Shown here: positions 25,856 through 35,627 of the stretch, piece after piece
How the letters are laid out: each line of letters opens with the position of its first letter
Position numbering within the stretch: position 1 is the stretch's first letter
Origin: Rhodobiaceae bacterium
Lineage (GTDB): Bacteria; Pseudomonadota; Alphaproteobacteria; Parvibaculales; Parvibaculaceae
DNA length: 64,000 bases
Assembly (NCBI GenBank): GCA_003330885.1
Contig: CP030277.1
Location: forward strand, 3,398,001 to 3,462,000
Direction: 5' to 3'
Notes under the pieces: generated by a model
The model's input: only the letters and a program-made list of their open reading frames with translations
What the model was told of the DNA's origin: nothing
Databases searched by the model: none
Translations under genes and position numbers: made by a program

Positions 25856-28051
25856 TCAGCTCAAATAATAGTCGCTATAGCGACCATAATAGTAGGTAGC
25901 ATCGCCATATCCGTATCGTGTCTGTTTCTCCATATCGACTTGTTCGAATATAACGCCTGCCAGGTCAGCTCCAAAGTCTCTCAACTTTGCAACCGACTGC
26001 TCCGCAGCGGTTTTAGGCGTATCCTGCCATTTAACAACAAAGATCACTTTATCCAATTGTGACGACAACGCCTTTGAGTCAGAGACGGGAAGGACCGGCG
26101 GCGAGTCAACAATCACCATGTCAAAGCGTTGACGAAGTTTCACAAGCAGGTCCTTCATCGCATCAGAGGCAAGCAAGTCAGCTGGATTGGCGGGCTGGCG
26201 AGTGGTCGCAAGATACTCAAACCCGCCATCTTCACTTGTTTGCAGCGCGTCATCGAGTGTGCATGAATGAGTCAGGAAATCGATCATGTCGAACTCGGCG
26301 CGTTCAGCGCCAATAATTTTCTGCACTGATGGACGTCGAAGGTCAGCATCCACCAAAACGACATTGAGGCCTGCTCGCACCAACGACGTGGCAAAGCTCA
26401 CCGCTGTCGTTGTTTTGCCTTCGTTGGGCAAAGCCGATGTAATCAGAATTGATTTGGGTGGGTTGTCAACGTCGGAGAGAGCAAGCGCAGCCTGCAACTC
26501 GCGAAAGCTCTCAGAATAGGCGGACAAAGGTTTCGCTTTGACAAAACGGTGTGGGCTTTTCCCCGCTTGGGCACCGCTCAAGTCTTTGTCTTTCAGCAAC
26601 GGAACAGTTGCTAGGACCGGAAGGTCCAAATGCTCTTCAAGTTCGCGGGGTGTCCGAAAACGGTCGTCCAAATACTCTCTAACAAATGCCGCACCGACAC
26701 CCAGCAGGGTCGAAGCAACGAGAGCAAGGGCGATGTTCAATGTGGTTCTTGGAGAGCTTTTGAAAACTGGAAGCGTAGCGCGAGAAATGATCCGCGCATC
26801 TGCTTCTTGCAGGTCCTCCTGTTGTCGTGTTTCCTTAAATCGCCCGAGGAAACTTTCATACAGCGTCCGGTTGGAATTTGCTTCACGCTGCAGTTCGCGA
26901 AGGCGAACGCGGTCATGTTCACGTTCACCAGCCGTCGCGGTTGTTGCGGCTAAGCTGCGTTCGAGAGACTTGACGCGCGTACTGGCAACAGCCACTTGGT
27001 TTTCCAGCCCGACAACTATTCGGCTCACTTCTGATTGGATTTGTCGGTCGAGGTCGCGCCGTTCATCCTTTATCTCAATAATACTTGGATGCCGCTCCCC
27101 ATATCGCGCGCGAAGCTGGGCTTCTTTACGTATCAATTCAGACTGTTCACGGCGTAGATCACGGATGACGTCTGACGAAAGAACCTCAGCAATCGAGTCA
27201 AAACCGGTTCCACGGCTGACAAGCTCGCGAACCCGAGAGAGCCGCGCGCGATTTCCATCCAGTTCTGCGCGGGCCAACAATAGCTGGCTGTTGATCTCCT
27301 TGAGTTGTTGTTCGGTCAGTGTTGAGCCATCTGCGTCGATCAGCCCGTGAGCTGCACGAAACAACTCGGCTGTCTCTTCAGTTGTCTTGACCTGCTCGCG
27401 AAGGTCTTGAAGGCGTCCGTCCAACCATTCTGTTGCACGTCGAGCGGCTTCGTACTTCGCTTCTAGTTGATCAACCAGATACGCATCTGCAACGGCATTG
27501 GCAATCCGCTCCGCTTTTCGGGGGACTTCAGAGGTGAAGTCGATGGAGATGACTTGTGTTCGTGCTGTGCGTCGGACAGAAAGACGGCTGGCGAAGCTTT
27601 TGACGGTCCCAATTCTCTCCGCTTGCGCTTGCTCCTCCTCATCTCGCTCTACCCCTGGAAACAGGCTACGTACGAAACTGAGCGGGTTGAGTGCTGAGAG
27701 CCAACTTTTTTCACGCAACGTGTCGTTGAACTCGGGATCGGACATCAGGTCGAGCGTGTCGATCACCCTGAATGCCAATGCTTGAGACCGGATAATTTCC
27801 ACCTGGCTGTCGACGGTAGAGCTGTCTGCTGACAACCCTGACAGTACGGCTTCCACGTCAACAACGTTTGACTGCCTGGAGTCGATCAGTACCTTGGCAG
27901 TCGCAGTGTAAAGGGGTGTGAGTTGAAGTGTGATAACCAGGGTGATGAGTGTAATCGACACCATAACCGCTGAGATCAGTCTCACATTCCGGCGCAGTGT
28001 AAGCATCACTTGCCGCAAGTCGATCAGGTCAACTTCGTGATCTTCGCTCAT
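25856..28051 (-). CDS. Polysaccharide co-polymerase / tyrosine autokinase (Wzc/ExoP type)
   Basis: The ATG at 28051 (MSEDHEVDLIDLRQV) is preferred over a GTG 11 codons earlier. The ~731-residue product has an N-terminal Wzz domain with a membrane helix near 30-50, a long coiled-coil periplasmic region (~180-420) and a second helix near 445. The BY-kinase domain follows: Walker A ALPNEGKTT near 540, A' VDADLRRP near 567 and B VIVDSPPVLPVSD near 650. The C-terminus is a tyrosine cluster (RYGYGDATYYYGRYSDYYLS). It controls chain length and export with Wza. No low-molecular-weight tyrosine phosphatase gene, its usual partner, is in the cluster. Confidence 0.95.
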   Translation of the reverse strand: MSEDHEVDLIDLRQVMLTLRRNVRLISAVMVSITLITLVITLQLTPLYTATAKVLIDSRQSNVVDVEAVLSGLSADSSTVDSQVEIIRSQALAFRVIDTLDLMSDPEFNDTLREKSWLSALNPLSFVRSLFPGVERDEEEQAQAERIGTVKSFASRLSVRRTARTQVISIDFTSEVPRKAERIANAVADAYLVDQLEAKYEAARRATEWLDGRLQDLREQVKTTEETAELFRAAHGLIDADGSTLTEQQLKEINSQLLLARAELDGNRARLSRVRELVSRGTGFDSIAEVLSSDVIRDLRREQSELIRKEAQLRARYGERHPSIIEIKDERRDLDRQIQSEVSRIVVGLENQVAVASTRVKSLERSLAATTATAGEREHDRVRLRELQREANSNRTLYESFLGRFKETRQQEDLQEADARIISRATLPVFKSSPRTTLNIALALVASTLLGVGAAFVREYLDDRFRTPRELEEHLDLPVLATVPLLKDKDLSGAQAGKSPHRFVKAKPLSAYSESFRELQAALALSDVDNPPKSILITSALPNEGKTTTAVSFATSLVRAGLNVVLVDADLRRPSVQKIIGAERAEFDMIDFLTHSCTLDDALQTSEDGGFEYLATTRQPANPADLLASDAMKDLLVKLRQRFDMVIVDSPPVLPVSDSKALSSQLDKVIFVVKWQDTPKTAAEQSVAKLRDFGADLAGVIFEQVDMEKQTRYGYGDATYYYGRYSDYYLS

Positions 28052-28084
28052 AAATTCTGTCGTCTTTCTAGGGGGGAAGAGCAC

Positions 28085-28545
28085 AGGGAGCCGTGCTGTT
28101 TCAATATTTCAAAAACTGGTGAAAATAGTATCCTTGGCCATGCTCTATGACAATAAGTCGGATCAGTGATAGAAGCCTATTCGGAGATTTAGGTAAACAG
28201 GCCAGTTGACGTGAATATTTACCGGTCTTGTCACAAGTATGAAGCAGGGTTGATGTTGGTTTGAAGTCCGGATCGCCTCTCAGGCGTCGATGTTCACAAA
28301 TACTGGTGTGGATAGGATGATTTATAAAGCGGCGCGTCCGTGTGAGCTATTGTTTTAGCGCACCCAAGCATCGGGTTTGTCCCGAAGGGTAGTTAACACT
28401 GTTTAGCACAAGCATAGCTCCACCGAGGATAAAGCGGGACCAGGTACTTTGCATATAGTAGGTTTGATGCTACCGAGTTTCTGTATTGCTGTTTTTTTTC
28501 GATAAGACGTTCAAGATTATAAATGGTTGGGGTCAAAGCTAAGTC
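28085..28545. other. Divergent promoter region of the exopolysaccharide cluster
   Basis: About 460-490 bp separate the autokinase gene (minus) from the initiating transferase gene (plus), with no convincing gene. It is AT-rich near 28490-28520 and must carry promoters in both directions. No operator motif stands out. Confidence 0.5.
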
Positions 28546-29652
28546 ATGACAATTGGACATGAAGGGGTGATTGTCTTCCTGTGCTCTCTAGCAGGATGTT
28601 TGCTCCTCTATTGGACCAAGAGTTTTCATCTTGGGCGGTCCGCGCGCGGGCATTCGGGCGCGGCGGTACAAAGCGCACATAGAAACCCGACTCCCCGCAT
28701 CGGAGGGGTAGCGATTGGCGGTGCACTTTTGGTGTCGCTGTTTTTCGCTCCTGCATCCATGCTGGACAATTATGGTCCCTTTGTCATCTCCCTAACGCCG
28801 GTTTTCCTTGCTGGACTTGCCGATGATTTGGGATATGACGTTCCGCCTTGGTCCCGGCTTTTGGCTGCGGCCCTTTCGAGCATCATGGCGATCACATTGT
28901 TGCAGATGTGGATCCCGCGTGTTGATATTCCCTATGTTGATGCGGTCGTTGCCTATGCGCCAGTTGGTATTCTGTTGACTGTTTTTGCGACGTCTGGTGT
29001 GTGCAATGCATTTAACCTTATTGATGGGCTAAACGGGCTCTCCGCTGGAACCGGTGTGATGGTTGCGGTTGGAATAGCAGCTATTGGCTTCAATGCAGGA
29101 AATTCGGATTTCCTAATGTTGAGTATGCTTTTAGTCGCAGCTCTTGCCGGGTTTTTGGTTTTTAATTTTCCGTTTGGAAAGCTTTTCCTGGGTGATGCGG
29201 GAGCTTATTCCTTAGGTCACATTCTCGCATGGTTTGCAATTTTGTTGGTTACTCGGAAACCAGAGGTCGCGACGTGGGCTGTTCTTCTCGTTTTCTTTTG
29301 GCCAGTTGCGGACACGTTGTTTGCGATTTATCGTCGGACCAGGGCGGGCCGTAAACTTGGACAGCCAGATCGGTTGCATTTTCATCAGCTCATCATGCGA
29401 TCAATTGAGATTCTTTGGCTTGGAAGAAAGCGGCGGCATATTGCCAATCCATTGGCCACACTTGTGATGATGCCTTTCATTGCTATCCCTATCGTTACTG
29501 GTGTCGTCTTCTGGAATAATCCTTTGATGTGTGCGGTACTCTTGGTCATCTATGTATTTCTGTTCGTTGGGACTTATGTCGGAGGGAAAGAATTCGTAAA
29601 ATGGCGCTTCAACAAGGTTCGTGCCGCTAGAATGATGTCGACGACTGCGTAA
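28546..29652 (+). CDS. Undecaprenyl-phosphate GlcNAc-1-phosphate transferase-like (WecA/MraY family)
   Basis: This 368-residue protein has about ten membrane helices. Family motifs are LADDLGYD near 90, NAFNLIDGLNGLSAG near 155-168, GDAGAYSLG near 217 and HFHQLI near 278. It transfers a HexNAc-1-phosphate to undecaprenyl phosphate to start the repeat unit. It is closer to WecA than MraY in that it sits in a polysaccharide cluster away from cell-wall genes. The adjacent WecG-type gene supports GlcNAc as first sugar; this is inference. Confidence 0.92.
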   Translation: MTIGHEGVIVFLCSLAGCLLLYWTKSFHLGRSARGHSGAAVQSAHRNPTPRIGGVAIGGALLVSLFFAPASMLDNYGPFVISLTPVFLAGLADDLGYDVPPWSRLLAAALSSIMAITLLQMWIPRVDIPYVDAVVAYAPVGILLTVFATSGVCNAFNLIDGLNGLSAGTGVMVAVGIAAIGFNAGNSDFLMLSMLLVAALAGFLVFNFPFGKLFLGDAGAYSLGHILAWFAILLVTRKPEVATWAVLLVFFWPVADTLFAIYRRTRAGRKLGQPDRLHFHQLIMRSIEILWLGRKRRHIANPLATLVMMPFIAIPIVTGVVFWNNPLMCAVLLVIYVFLFVGTYVGGKEFVKWRFNKVRAARMMSTTA

Positions 29653-29795
29653 CTCATTGATATTGGCCTAGAGTTGAAGTGTGGCGCATTTTCCAATCCA
29701 CCTCCATCTAGCAATATGAGCAATTGCACACGTCTTTATTGCGTGGTTGTGGCCGATGCCTCTGAGGTATCAGAAACCTACTGACTAGACTGAGT

Positions 29796-30521
29796 TCAGA
29801 TTTTCCGAAGGGCCCAGAGAAAAAGAAACTTGAGCAAGATTGTGTACCGCCCCAGGCGAGAGGGCGCGCGCGCCAATCTGTAAAGCCACTCGAGCGAAAG
29901 TTGTTGCATCCAGGCAGGTGCTCTCGCGACTTTGCCAGTAAAGACATCGTAGGTTCCACCAACCCCCATATAGAAAGTGTGTGGGTGTGCAGCAAAGGCT
30001 TCTTCGATGAATCTTTCTTGGCGCGGGGAGCCCATGGCGACGGTAACAACGTCCGGCCTAAATGCCTTTAACTCCTCAAGGATGGTCGTTTGGTCGTCAA
30101 AGAAACCGTTTCTTCGCAGCAACTTCTTTAGCCCAAACCTACTTTCCAGAAGCTCAGCTGTTTGTCGATTGGTGTCCTCATCCGCGCCCAACAGATAGAC
30201 GCGCAAATCGCGCTGCGCAGAAATCTTCATAACCTCTTCCCACAACTCAACGCCTGGGACACGGTTGCTCTCAGGGTTCTCACGGCGTGTGATCCACGCG
30301 ACAGGCGCACCATCTGCATAGAAGAAGCAGAACTTCTGCAATTCTCCAAAATAGTTCTTCTTCTTGTAACTTCGCGCAATTTTCTCGGCATTAAGGGCGA
30401 CTGCCGCACCCTGAAACACCCCACCTTGTTCATTGAGGGCCCAATTCGCGGCGTCGGCCACAGAGCGGAAGGTCTGTATAGGGAGGCCACTAACTTCTAC
30501 TTTTCTGCGTTCGATAGACAT
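29796..30521 (-). CDS. WecG/TagA/CpsF family glycosyltransferase (GT26)
   Basis: The product is 241 residues. Motifs typical of GT26 are present: ALNAEKIARSYK, YADGAPVAW near residue 72, VYLLGADEDTNR and VAMGSPRQERFIEE near 160. Members add ManNAc or ManNAcA to GlcNAc-PP-undecaprenol. UDP-ManNAcA synthesis genes (wecB, wecC) lie upstream in the same strand run, so ManNAcA is the likely donor sugar. It is the only non-initiating glycosyltransferase in the cluster. Confidence 0.9.
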   Translation of the reverse strand: MSIERRKVEVSGLPIQTFRSVADAANWALNEQGGVFQGAAVALNAEKIARSYKKKNYFGELQKFCFFYADGAPVAWITRRENPESNRVPGVELWEEVMKISAQRDLRVYLLGADEDTNRQTAELLESRFGLKKLLRRNGFFDDQTTILEELKAFRPDVVTVAMGSPRQERFIEEAFAAHPHTFYMGVGGTYDVFTGKVARAPAWMQQLSLEWLYRLARAPSRLGRYTILLKFLFLWALRKI

Positions 30522-30529
30522 TGGAGACT

Positions 30530-31681
30530 TTATCGCTCCTCTCTTGATCGCGCTCTACGAATTCGAGGGAGCAGTAGTTGAATGTAAGACTTTTTCGCAT
30601 ATTGAATGATCACGCTCATGGTGGTCAGCTTTAGAATCGCGACTGCCGTGTAGGGAATTTCCATCTGATATCCATGTAGAAAGAGCATGAGTATCAGAAC
30701 ATGAAAATTCATAGGTGCGCGTTTGGCTACTCTGAAGCAGATGATGACCAAGCCATTGAGGAAAATCAGCATGAGTAGAAAGTAAGGAAACCCAGAAAAC
30801 AAAAGAGCTTCCAGGATGATGCCGAAGTTTATCTTCGCCTGCCCGATGCGCGACGTATATCCAGCTTCTACCCCGAAAAACTCTGTAGCTGTTTGATATG
30901 CACCAACTCCGAAATTTGCCTGGATCAAGCTCCAGGTTTGCGCAAGCGTTTCGGGATTGAATGCGTATGTGGAGTTGAGATAGTGCGACAGTGCTAAGCA
31001 GGGCCAAAAAATCCTTGATGCTAAAACTTGAATGTCCATGCCGGATGAGCCGCCGTCCAGTCGACTCTGTGTTACCAAAAAAAATGCAAAACCCAGAAAA
31101 ACAAGCGCTACGGAGCCCCAAATTCCCCCACGTATTCCTAATGTAGGTTGAGAAATAACAAAGTTTATAAACAAGAACGCTATTGGAAGAACGACGACAG
31201 TGCGCCTGCCTTCCAGCACACCGATTGTAACTGCAAGCCCGACTGAAAAAATGCAAAGAACAATATGCAGGCGGCCCATCCCCTTTCTTGTGGAATTAAA
31301 CGCGAGGTATGATGCAATCCACGCGGCAACAACATTCATGTTTATAATGTCATACAAAATGCTGTGTTCGCGGATCAGCCCCGCCCGCAATTTGAATTGA
31401 TCAAAGTCCACGAGTGCTAGTGCTGCCAAAACGGCCAGAAGAATGAGTGATAGGACAAACAAGTCGAATGACTGGTATTGGTTGATGAGCTTTTTTTCTG
31501 TGCTCTTGCTAGAAACGTCGAAGCTATACCAGCTGACGATGACGGCGATGCCTATCGTCAAGAGATACGTTGGAGCTGCTTCATGATTGATAAGGCCGAG
31601 GAGTGAGAGGACCAGATATCCGAACAAGTAGTATACGAGAATTGGCCACACAAGCGGTCTATGTAGAAGGGCGCTTAACAC
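30530..31681 (-). CDS. Polysaccharide repeat-unit polymerase (Wzy-like)
   Basis: This 383-residue protein has ten or more helices. A GTG start overlaps the upstream flippase gene by 23 bases. It has the general shape of Wzy polymerases, with large periplasmic loops and little sequence identity to any family. Local base composition is more AT-rich than the flanking wec genes, as usual for serotype-variable genes. A role in polymerising undecaprenol-linked repeats is inferred from topology and place between Wzx and WecG. Confidence 0.75.
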   Translation of the reverse strand: MLSALLHRPLVWPILVYYLFGYLVLSLLGLINHEAAPTYLLTIGIAVIVSWYSFDVSSKSTEKKLINQYQSFDLFVLSLILLAVLAALALVDFDQFKLRAGLIREHSILYDIINMNVVAAWIASYLAFNSTRKGMGRLHIVLCIFSVGLAVTIGVLEGRRTVVVLPIAFLFINFVISQPTLGIRGGIWGSVALVFLGFAFFLVTQSRLDGGSSGMDIQVLASRIFWPCLALSHYLNSTYAFNPETLAQTWSLIQANFGVGAYQTATEFFGVEAGYTSRIGQAKINFGIILEALLFSGFPYFLLMLIFLNGLVIICFRVAKRAPMNFHVLILMLFLHGYQMEIPYTAVAILKLTTMSVIIQYAKKSYIQLLLPRIRRARSREER

Positions 31682-32858
31682 GGGGACTTTCCTGACCTGA
31701 TTTTCTTAGTAAAAGATAAATGCTAACTAAGTAGAAAAATTCTATAAGCGCGATAGACGTCATGAGACCTAATAGACTTTGATCAGAAAGAAAAGGAAAC
31801 ACCAAGACCCAAGCTGATATTCTCAAAACTAGAAAAATGAACAACAATCGGGATTTTCTGGGGTCCAAAAACAAATTCGGTATTGCCACTCCAATTGTCG
31901 CCCGCGGGATTGTCAACATCGCGACAACTGCAAACATAAGCAAATCAAATGTCTCAACTAATGGCGCGGAAACCTGATCGCCCAGTTTGGCAAGTACGAA
32001 AAAACCCAATAAAGCAAGTGTCGTGTACATCAATGCAAATGGTGCCAGCTTTTTGATAACAACATGACTATTGTTGCTCAATGCATGTTTTGGTGTGCTT
32101 GTGATGTTTTGAAAAATCACTCGCTGTGCGATGGGAAACAGAAGTAGGTTCCACGGAGCTCCGACAAGGCGGCTATATTCAAAAACGTTTTGTGCCATTT
32201 CTGCTGTGAGGAAAAATTGGAAGAAGTAGAACAGCGAGTTAGCGGAAAAAAAGTTAAGAGCATCGGAAACTGAAGCAGCCCATTTTCTGCGAATTGCATG
32301 GCTGAGGTTCTTTATAGTCTTCCAGCCAATTTGAGTTGTTCTGGGGAGAACCACTACCAGTGCTGCAATCGCAATAGTGCCCTCGACCAAGATCAAAGAT
32401 TCTGAGATCGTCAGCGATGTAGCTAGGGTTGTGCAGGTAACAATGACAAATGGGGCAGTGCGAAATGTTGACGCGAGTACCATGCGTTTTGAGATTAGGA
32501 AGAATGCGTACAGAGAAGCGTTGGCGACTACTAGGGAAATCGCCAGCATGGTCTCCCAGGTGAATTGTGTTGGGCTCGTGAATTTATAGAGGGTTGCTGA
32601 AAGGCCTACAGCAACTGCGATGCAAAATGATAGTAGGTACAGAATTGGCAAGAACTCCAGTGGAGCGAACGTTTTTGCCCAATCGGAGTACTCGATTTTA
32701 AGTGTTGCTAGTATCGTACACACGATACCAAAAAGATAGAAATTCGAAATATAGAGTGCATCAGCAACACCGTTGAGTTCGCGTGTTGCGCGCAGAGCGA
32801 CAAAGAGAATGACAATTAGTCCCGCATTCACACCTCCACTTAAGATGGATGGTTTCAT
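31659..32858 (-). CDS. Polysaccharide flippase (Wzx-like)
   Basis: The start at 32858 (MKPSILSGGVNAGLIVILF) is chosen because longer frames run back into the upstream dehydrogenase gene. The ~399-residue product has about 12 helices, in the pattern of MOP-type Wzx translocases. It should flip the lipid-linked repeat unit to the periplasm. It is AT-rich relative to the neighbourhood, like the overlapping Wzy gene. Confidence 0.78.
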   Translation of the reverse strand: MKPSILSGGVNAGLIVILFVALRATRELNGVADALYISNFYLFGIVCTILATLKIEYSDWAKTFAPLEFLPILYLLSFCIAVAVGLSATLYKFTSPTQFTWETMLAISLVVANASLYAFFLISKRMVLASTFRTAPFVIVTCTTLATSLTISESLILVEGTIAIAALVVVLPRTTQIGWKTIKNLSHAIRRKWAASVSDALNFFSANSLFYFFQFFLTAEMAQNVFEYSRLVGAPWNLLLFPIAQRVIFQNITSTPKHALSNNSHVVIKKLAPFALMYTTLALLGFFVLAKLGDQVSAPLVETFDLLMFAVVAMLTIPRATIGVAIPNLFLDPRKSRLLFIFLVLRISAWVLVFPFLSDQSLLGLMTSIALIEFFYLVSIYLLLRKSGQESPRVKRPST

Positions 32859-32901
32859 AACGGGGCACTTGGCTTGATAAATGTAGCTGACATGGCGTCC
32901 G

Positions 32902-34167
32902 TCACGCCCAAACCCCGCGAGTATCGACGATATGTCCCTCAGGTGCAGGTACCGCCTTGAACTCGCGATGATCGACCAGCATAACATGCACATCTGCGTC
33001 TAATAACGCATCATCAAGTGTAGCAAGTGTTGCTGTGCCCAGGTCCTTGGGGAGCATGCTAATGTTGGGCTCTACCACAAGTAGTTTTCCTCCATAGGTG
33101 CTCGAAAGGTTGCGGACGATATCGAGTGCAGGACTCTCACGGAGATCATCAATATCGGGTTTGAAAGCCAGCCCATAGCACGCGAGGGTTACGTCTGCTG
33201 CCGTCTGATCCGGATGGTTCATGAGGTGGCGGCCAACGGCGGTATGCACTTTCTCAATCACCCAATGGGGTTTCGCATCATTCACTTTGCGTGCAGCACG
33301 AATGAGTTTTGCATCGTCTGGCGCGCTGGAGACAATAAACCAGGGGTCAACTGCAATACAGTGCCCGCCTACGCCTGGGCCCGGCTGAAGAATGTTCACC
33401 CGCGGGTGCCGGTTAGCGAGCGTGATTAACTCCCAAACATTGATCTTGAGCCGATCGCAGATCACTGAGAGTTCGTTTGCGAAAGCGATATTTACATCCC
33501 GAAAACTGTTCTCCGTTAGCTTGGCCATCTCTGCTGTGCGCGCATTGGTAACAATGCAGTCGCCTTGAACAAAGAGTTTGTAGAGAGAGCTTGCAGCCTC
33601 AGAGCAGCGTTGTGTCATGCCACCGATTACGCGATCGTTAGAAACAAGCTCCTGCATAACTTTTCCGGGCAGAACGCGTTCGGGGCAGTGAGCAACACGA
33701 ATGTCAGATTGTTCACCATGGGTTTGGGGGAAACTCAGGTCAGGCCGTTCAACAGCAAACCAGTCGGCCATTTGTTCAGTGGCCCCGACAGGGGATGTGG
33801 ATTCCAGTACGATCAAGTCACCAGGCTTAAGCACAGGCGCGATGCTTTTACACGCTGCTTCGATGTAGGTGAGATCGGGCTCGTGATTGTCGCCCTTAAA
33901 CGGTGTTGGCACAGCCATCAAGAAAGCATCTGCGGGTTCGGGTTGTGTTGTGGCTCTAAGATATCCGCCTGCCACGACTGACTGGACGACAATATCCAGA
34001 TCTGGCTCGACGATATGAATCTCGCCGCGATTGATCTTGTCAACTGCGGCTTGATTGACATCGACGCCGACAACTTGAACCTTTCGAGAGGCAAACATGG
34101 CTGCTGTCGGTAGTCCGATGTAGCCCAGGCCAACAACGGATATGGTTCTTTTAGGGGCACGATTCAT
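32902..34167 (-). CDS. wecC: UDP-N-acetyl-D-mannosamine dehydrogenase
   Basis: The ATG at 34167 overlaps the wecB stop as ATGA; a GTG 16 codons earlier is less likely. The ~421-residue enzyme has the Rossmann start [18 protein letters not shown], the [13 protein letters not shown] substrate loop and catalytic Cys in [14 protein letters not shown] near 270. It oxidises UDP-ManNAc twice with NAD+ to UDP-ManNAcA. The adjacent wecB supplies the substrate, which argues against a UDP-glucose dehydrogenase. Confidence 0.93.
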   Translation of the reverse strand: MNRAPKRTISVVGLGYIGLPTAAMFASRKVQVVGVDVNQAAVDKINRGEIHIVEPDLDIVVQSVVAGGYLRATTQPEPADAFLMAVPTPFKGDNHEPDLTYIEAACKSIAPVLKPGDLIVLESTSPVGATEQMADWFAVERPDLSFPQTHGEQSDIRVAHCPERVLPGKVMQELVSNDRVIGGMTQRCSEAASSLYKLFVQGDCIVTNARTAEMAKLTENSFRDVNIAFANELSVICDRLKINVWELITLANRHPRVNILQPGPGVGGHCIAVDPWFIVSSAPDDAKLIRAARKVNDAKPHWVIEKVHTAVGRHLMNHPDQTAADVTLACYGLAFKPDIDDLRESPALDIVRNLSSTYGGKLLVVEPNISMLPKDLGTATLATLDDALLDADVHVMLVDHREFKAVPAPEGHIVDTRGVWA

Positions 34168-35336
34168 TGCGCTTTGTTCAACTCTCTTTCCAGGTCGGGT
34201 GAGGTGCGTGACCACTCCCCAATGGCCTCGATGATCCGAGAAGCAGCCCTGCCGTCGCCATATGGATTGTGCGCAATGCTCATCGCGTCATATGCATGTT
34301 TATTATCCAGCAATGTGATGACATTCCCGACAATTGCGTTCCTATCTGTCCCGACAATCTTGACAGTGCCAGCGTCAACAGCCTCTGGGCGCTCGGTTGT
34401 ATCGCGCATCACTAGGACCGGCTTGCCGAGCGAGGGAGCTTCCTCCTGAACTCCCCCAGAGTCGGTCAAGATGATGTCGGCTTGGTTCATCAGGTGGACA
34501 AATGGAAGGTAGTCTTGCGGTGGTACAAGATGTACACGAGGCAAGTTGCCAAGTTGTGCTTCTACAGGCCCCCTTACATTTGGGTTGAGATGAACTGGGT
34601 AGACAATCTGGATGTCATCGCGTTTGGCGAGGGATGCAAGCGCAGCACATATCTGATCGAACCCGTCCCCAAAGCTTTCCCTCCGGTGCCCGGTCACGAG
34701 GACGGTTCGCAATGCAGTATCAAGGCGAAAGGAGCTTTGAATCTGCTCTTGGATCGCATTGTCTTGAGCGAGAACTTCAACGGCTTCTTGGAGTGCGTCA
34801 ATAACTGTATTGCCGGTCACGAAGATTTGGGTGTTGGCAACACCTTCCGCCAGTAGGTTTGCTTGCGAACGTTCTGTCGGCGTAAAATGCAGGCTGGCAA
34901 TTGCTCCTGTCACCTTGCGGTTTATCTCTTCTGGCCATGGCGAATAGATATTTCCAGTACGCAGGCCTGCTTCCACATGTCCAACAGGAATTTGCTGATA
35001 GTAAGCAGCTAGAGATGAGGCAAGTGTCGTCGTGGTATCGCCATGGACAAGGACAAGGTGAGGTTTGAAAGACATAAGAACAGGCGTAAGTCCGGAGAGG
35101 ACGGCTGCTGTGATGTCGGTCAATCCTTGGCCGGGCTTCATGACATCAAGGTCGAAGTCCGGCTCGATCTGAAAGAGGTGCAGAACCTGATCAAGCATCT
35201 GTCGGTGCTGCGCCGTTACACAGACGCGGGCGTCGATTTTATCGTCCTTGGCGAGCAGGTTCACGACCGGCGCCATTTTTATTGCCTCAGGGCGTGTGCC
35301 GAATATGGACAATACCCTCAGTTTGTTAGAAGCCAT
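34164..35336 (-). CDS. wecB: UDP-N-acetylglucosamine 2-epimerase (non-hydrolysing)
   Basis: The product is 390 residues. Motifs are [14 protein letters not shown] at the N-terminus, [32 protein letters not shown] and [28 protein letters not shown]. It interconverts UDP-GlcNAc and UDP-ManNAc, feeding the dehydrogenase encoded by the overlapping next gene. It heads the minus-strand run wecB-wecC-wzx-wzy-wecG. Confidence 0.96.
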   Translation of the reverse strand: MASNKLRVLSIFGTRPEAIKMAPVVNLLAKDDKIDARVCVTAQHRQMLDQVLHLFQIEPDFDLDVMKPGQGLTDITAAVLSGLTPVLMSFKPHLVLVHGDTTTTLASSLAAYYQQIPVGHVEAGLRTGNIYSPWPEEINRKVTGAIASLHFTPTERSQANLLAEGVANTQIFVTGNTVIDALQEAVEVLAQDNAIQEQIQSSFRLDTALRTVLVTGHRRESFGDGFDQICAALASLAKRDDIQIVYPVHLNPNVRGPVEAQLGNLPRVHLVPPQDYLPFVHLMNQADIILTDSGGVQEEAPSLGKPVLVMRDTTERPEAVDAGTVKIVGTDRNAIVGNVITLLDNKHAYDAMSIAHNPYGDGRAASRIIEAIGEWSRTSPDLERELNKAQ

Positions 35337-35547
35337 AAGCGTATATCTTCCCCAGTTACGCAGGCAGTAATACTCGAAAAAGATGATTCCTATCGAGCCT
35401 ATACCTCAGATCAACAGTGCGCCTATCGAAGGGGCATGTTTGTCTACCAAACTTGACGCTATTTCGAAACTCGTGTCACTCAGAAGGCAGCACTAGAATA
35501 ATAACTTCATTAACACCGACGATCGAGGCTTCTATCAAGAGGCGTTA

Positions 35548-35572
35548 ACAAGGTTGGGGGAGCCAACCTTGT
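35548..35572 (-). terminator. Strong hairpin after the transglutaminase-like gene
   Basis: ACAAGGTTGG (35548-35557) and CCAACCTTGT (35563-35572) are perfect 10-bp arms with a 5-base loop, 56 bp past the stop of the minus-strand gene. The tail has almost no U-run, so it may be an mRNA-stabilising hairpin rather than an efficient terminator. Confidence 0.5.
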
Positions 35573-35627
35573 CTCAAAACCGGCCCGTCCTGGAATGTCC
35601 GTTCAGTGTGGGGCGGGGCATCGTCGT

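Noticed and set aside
26538-27350. A 270-codon plus-strand frame opposite the tyrosine autokinase
   Set aside because: Ser/Arg-rich antisense by-product of a well-supported gene.
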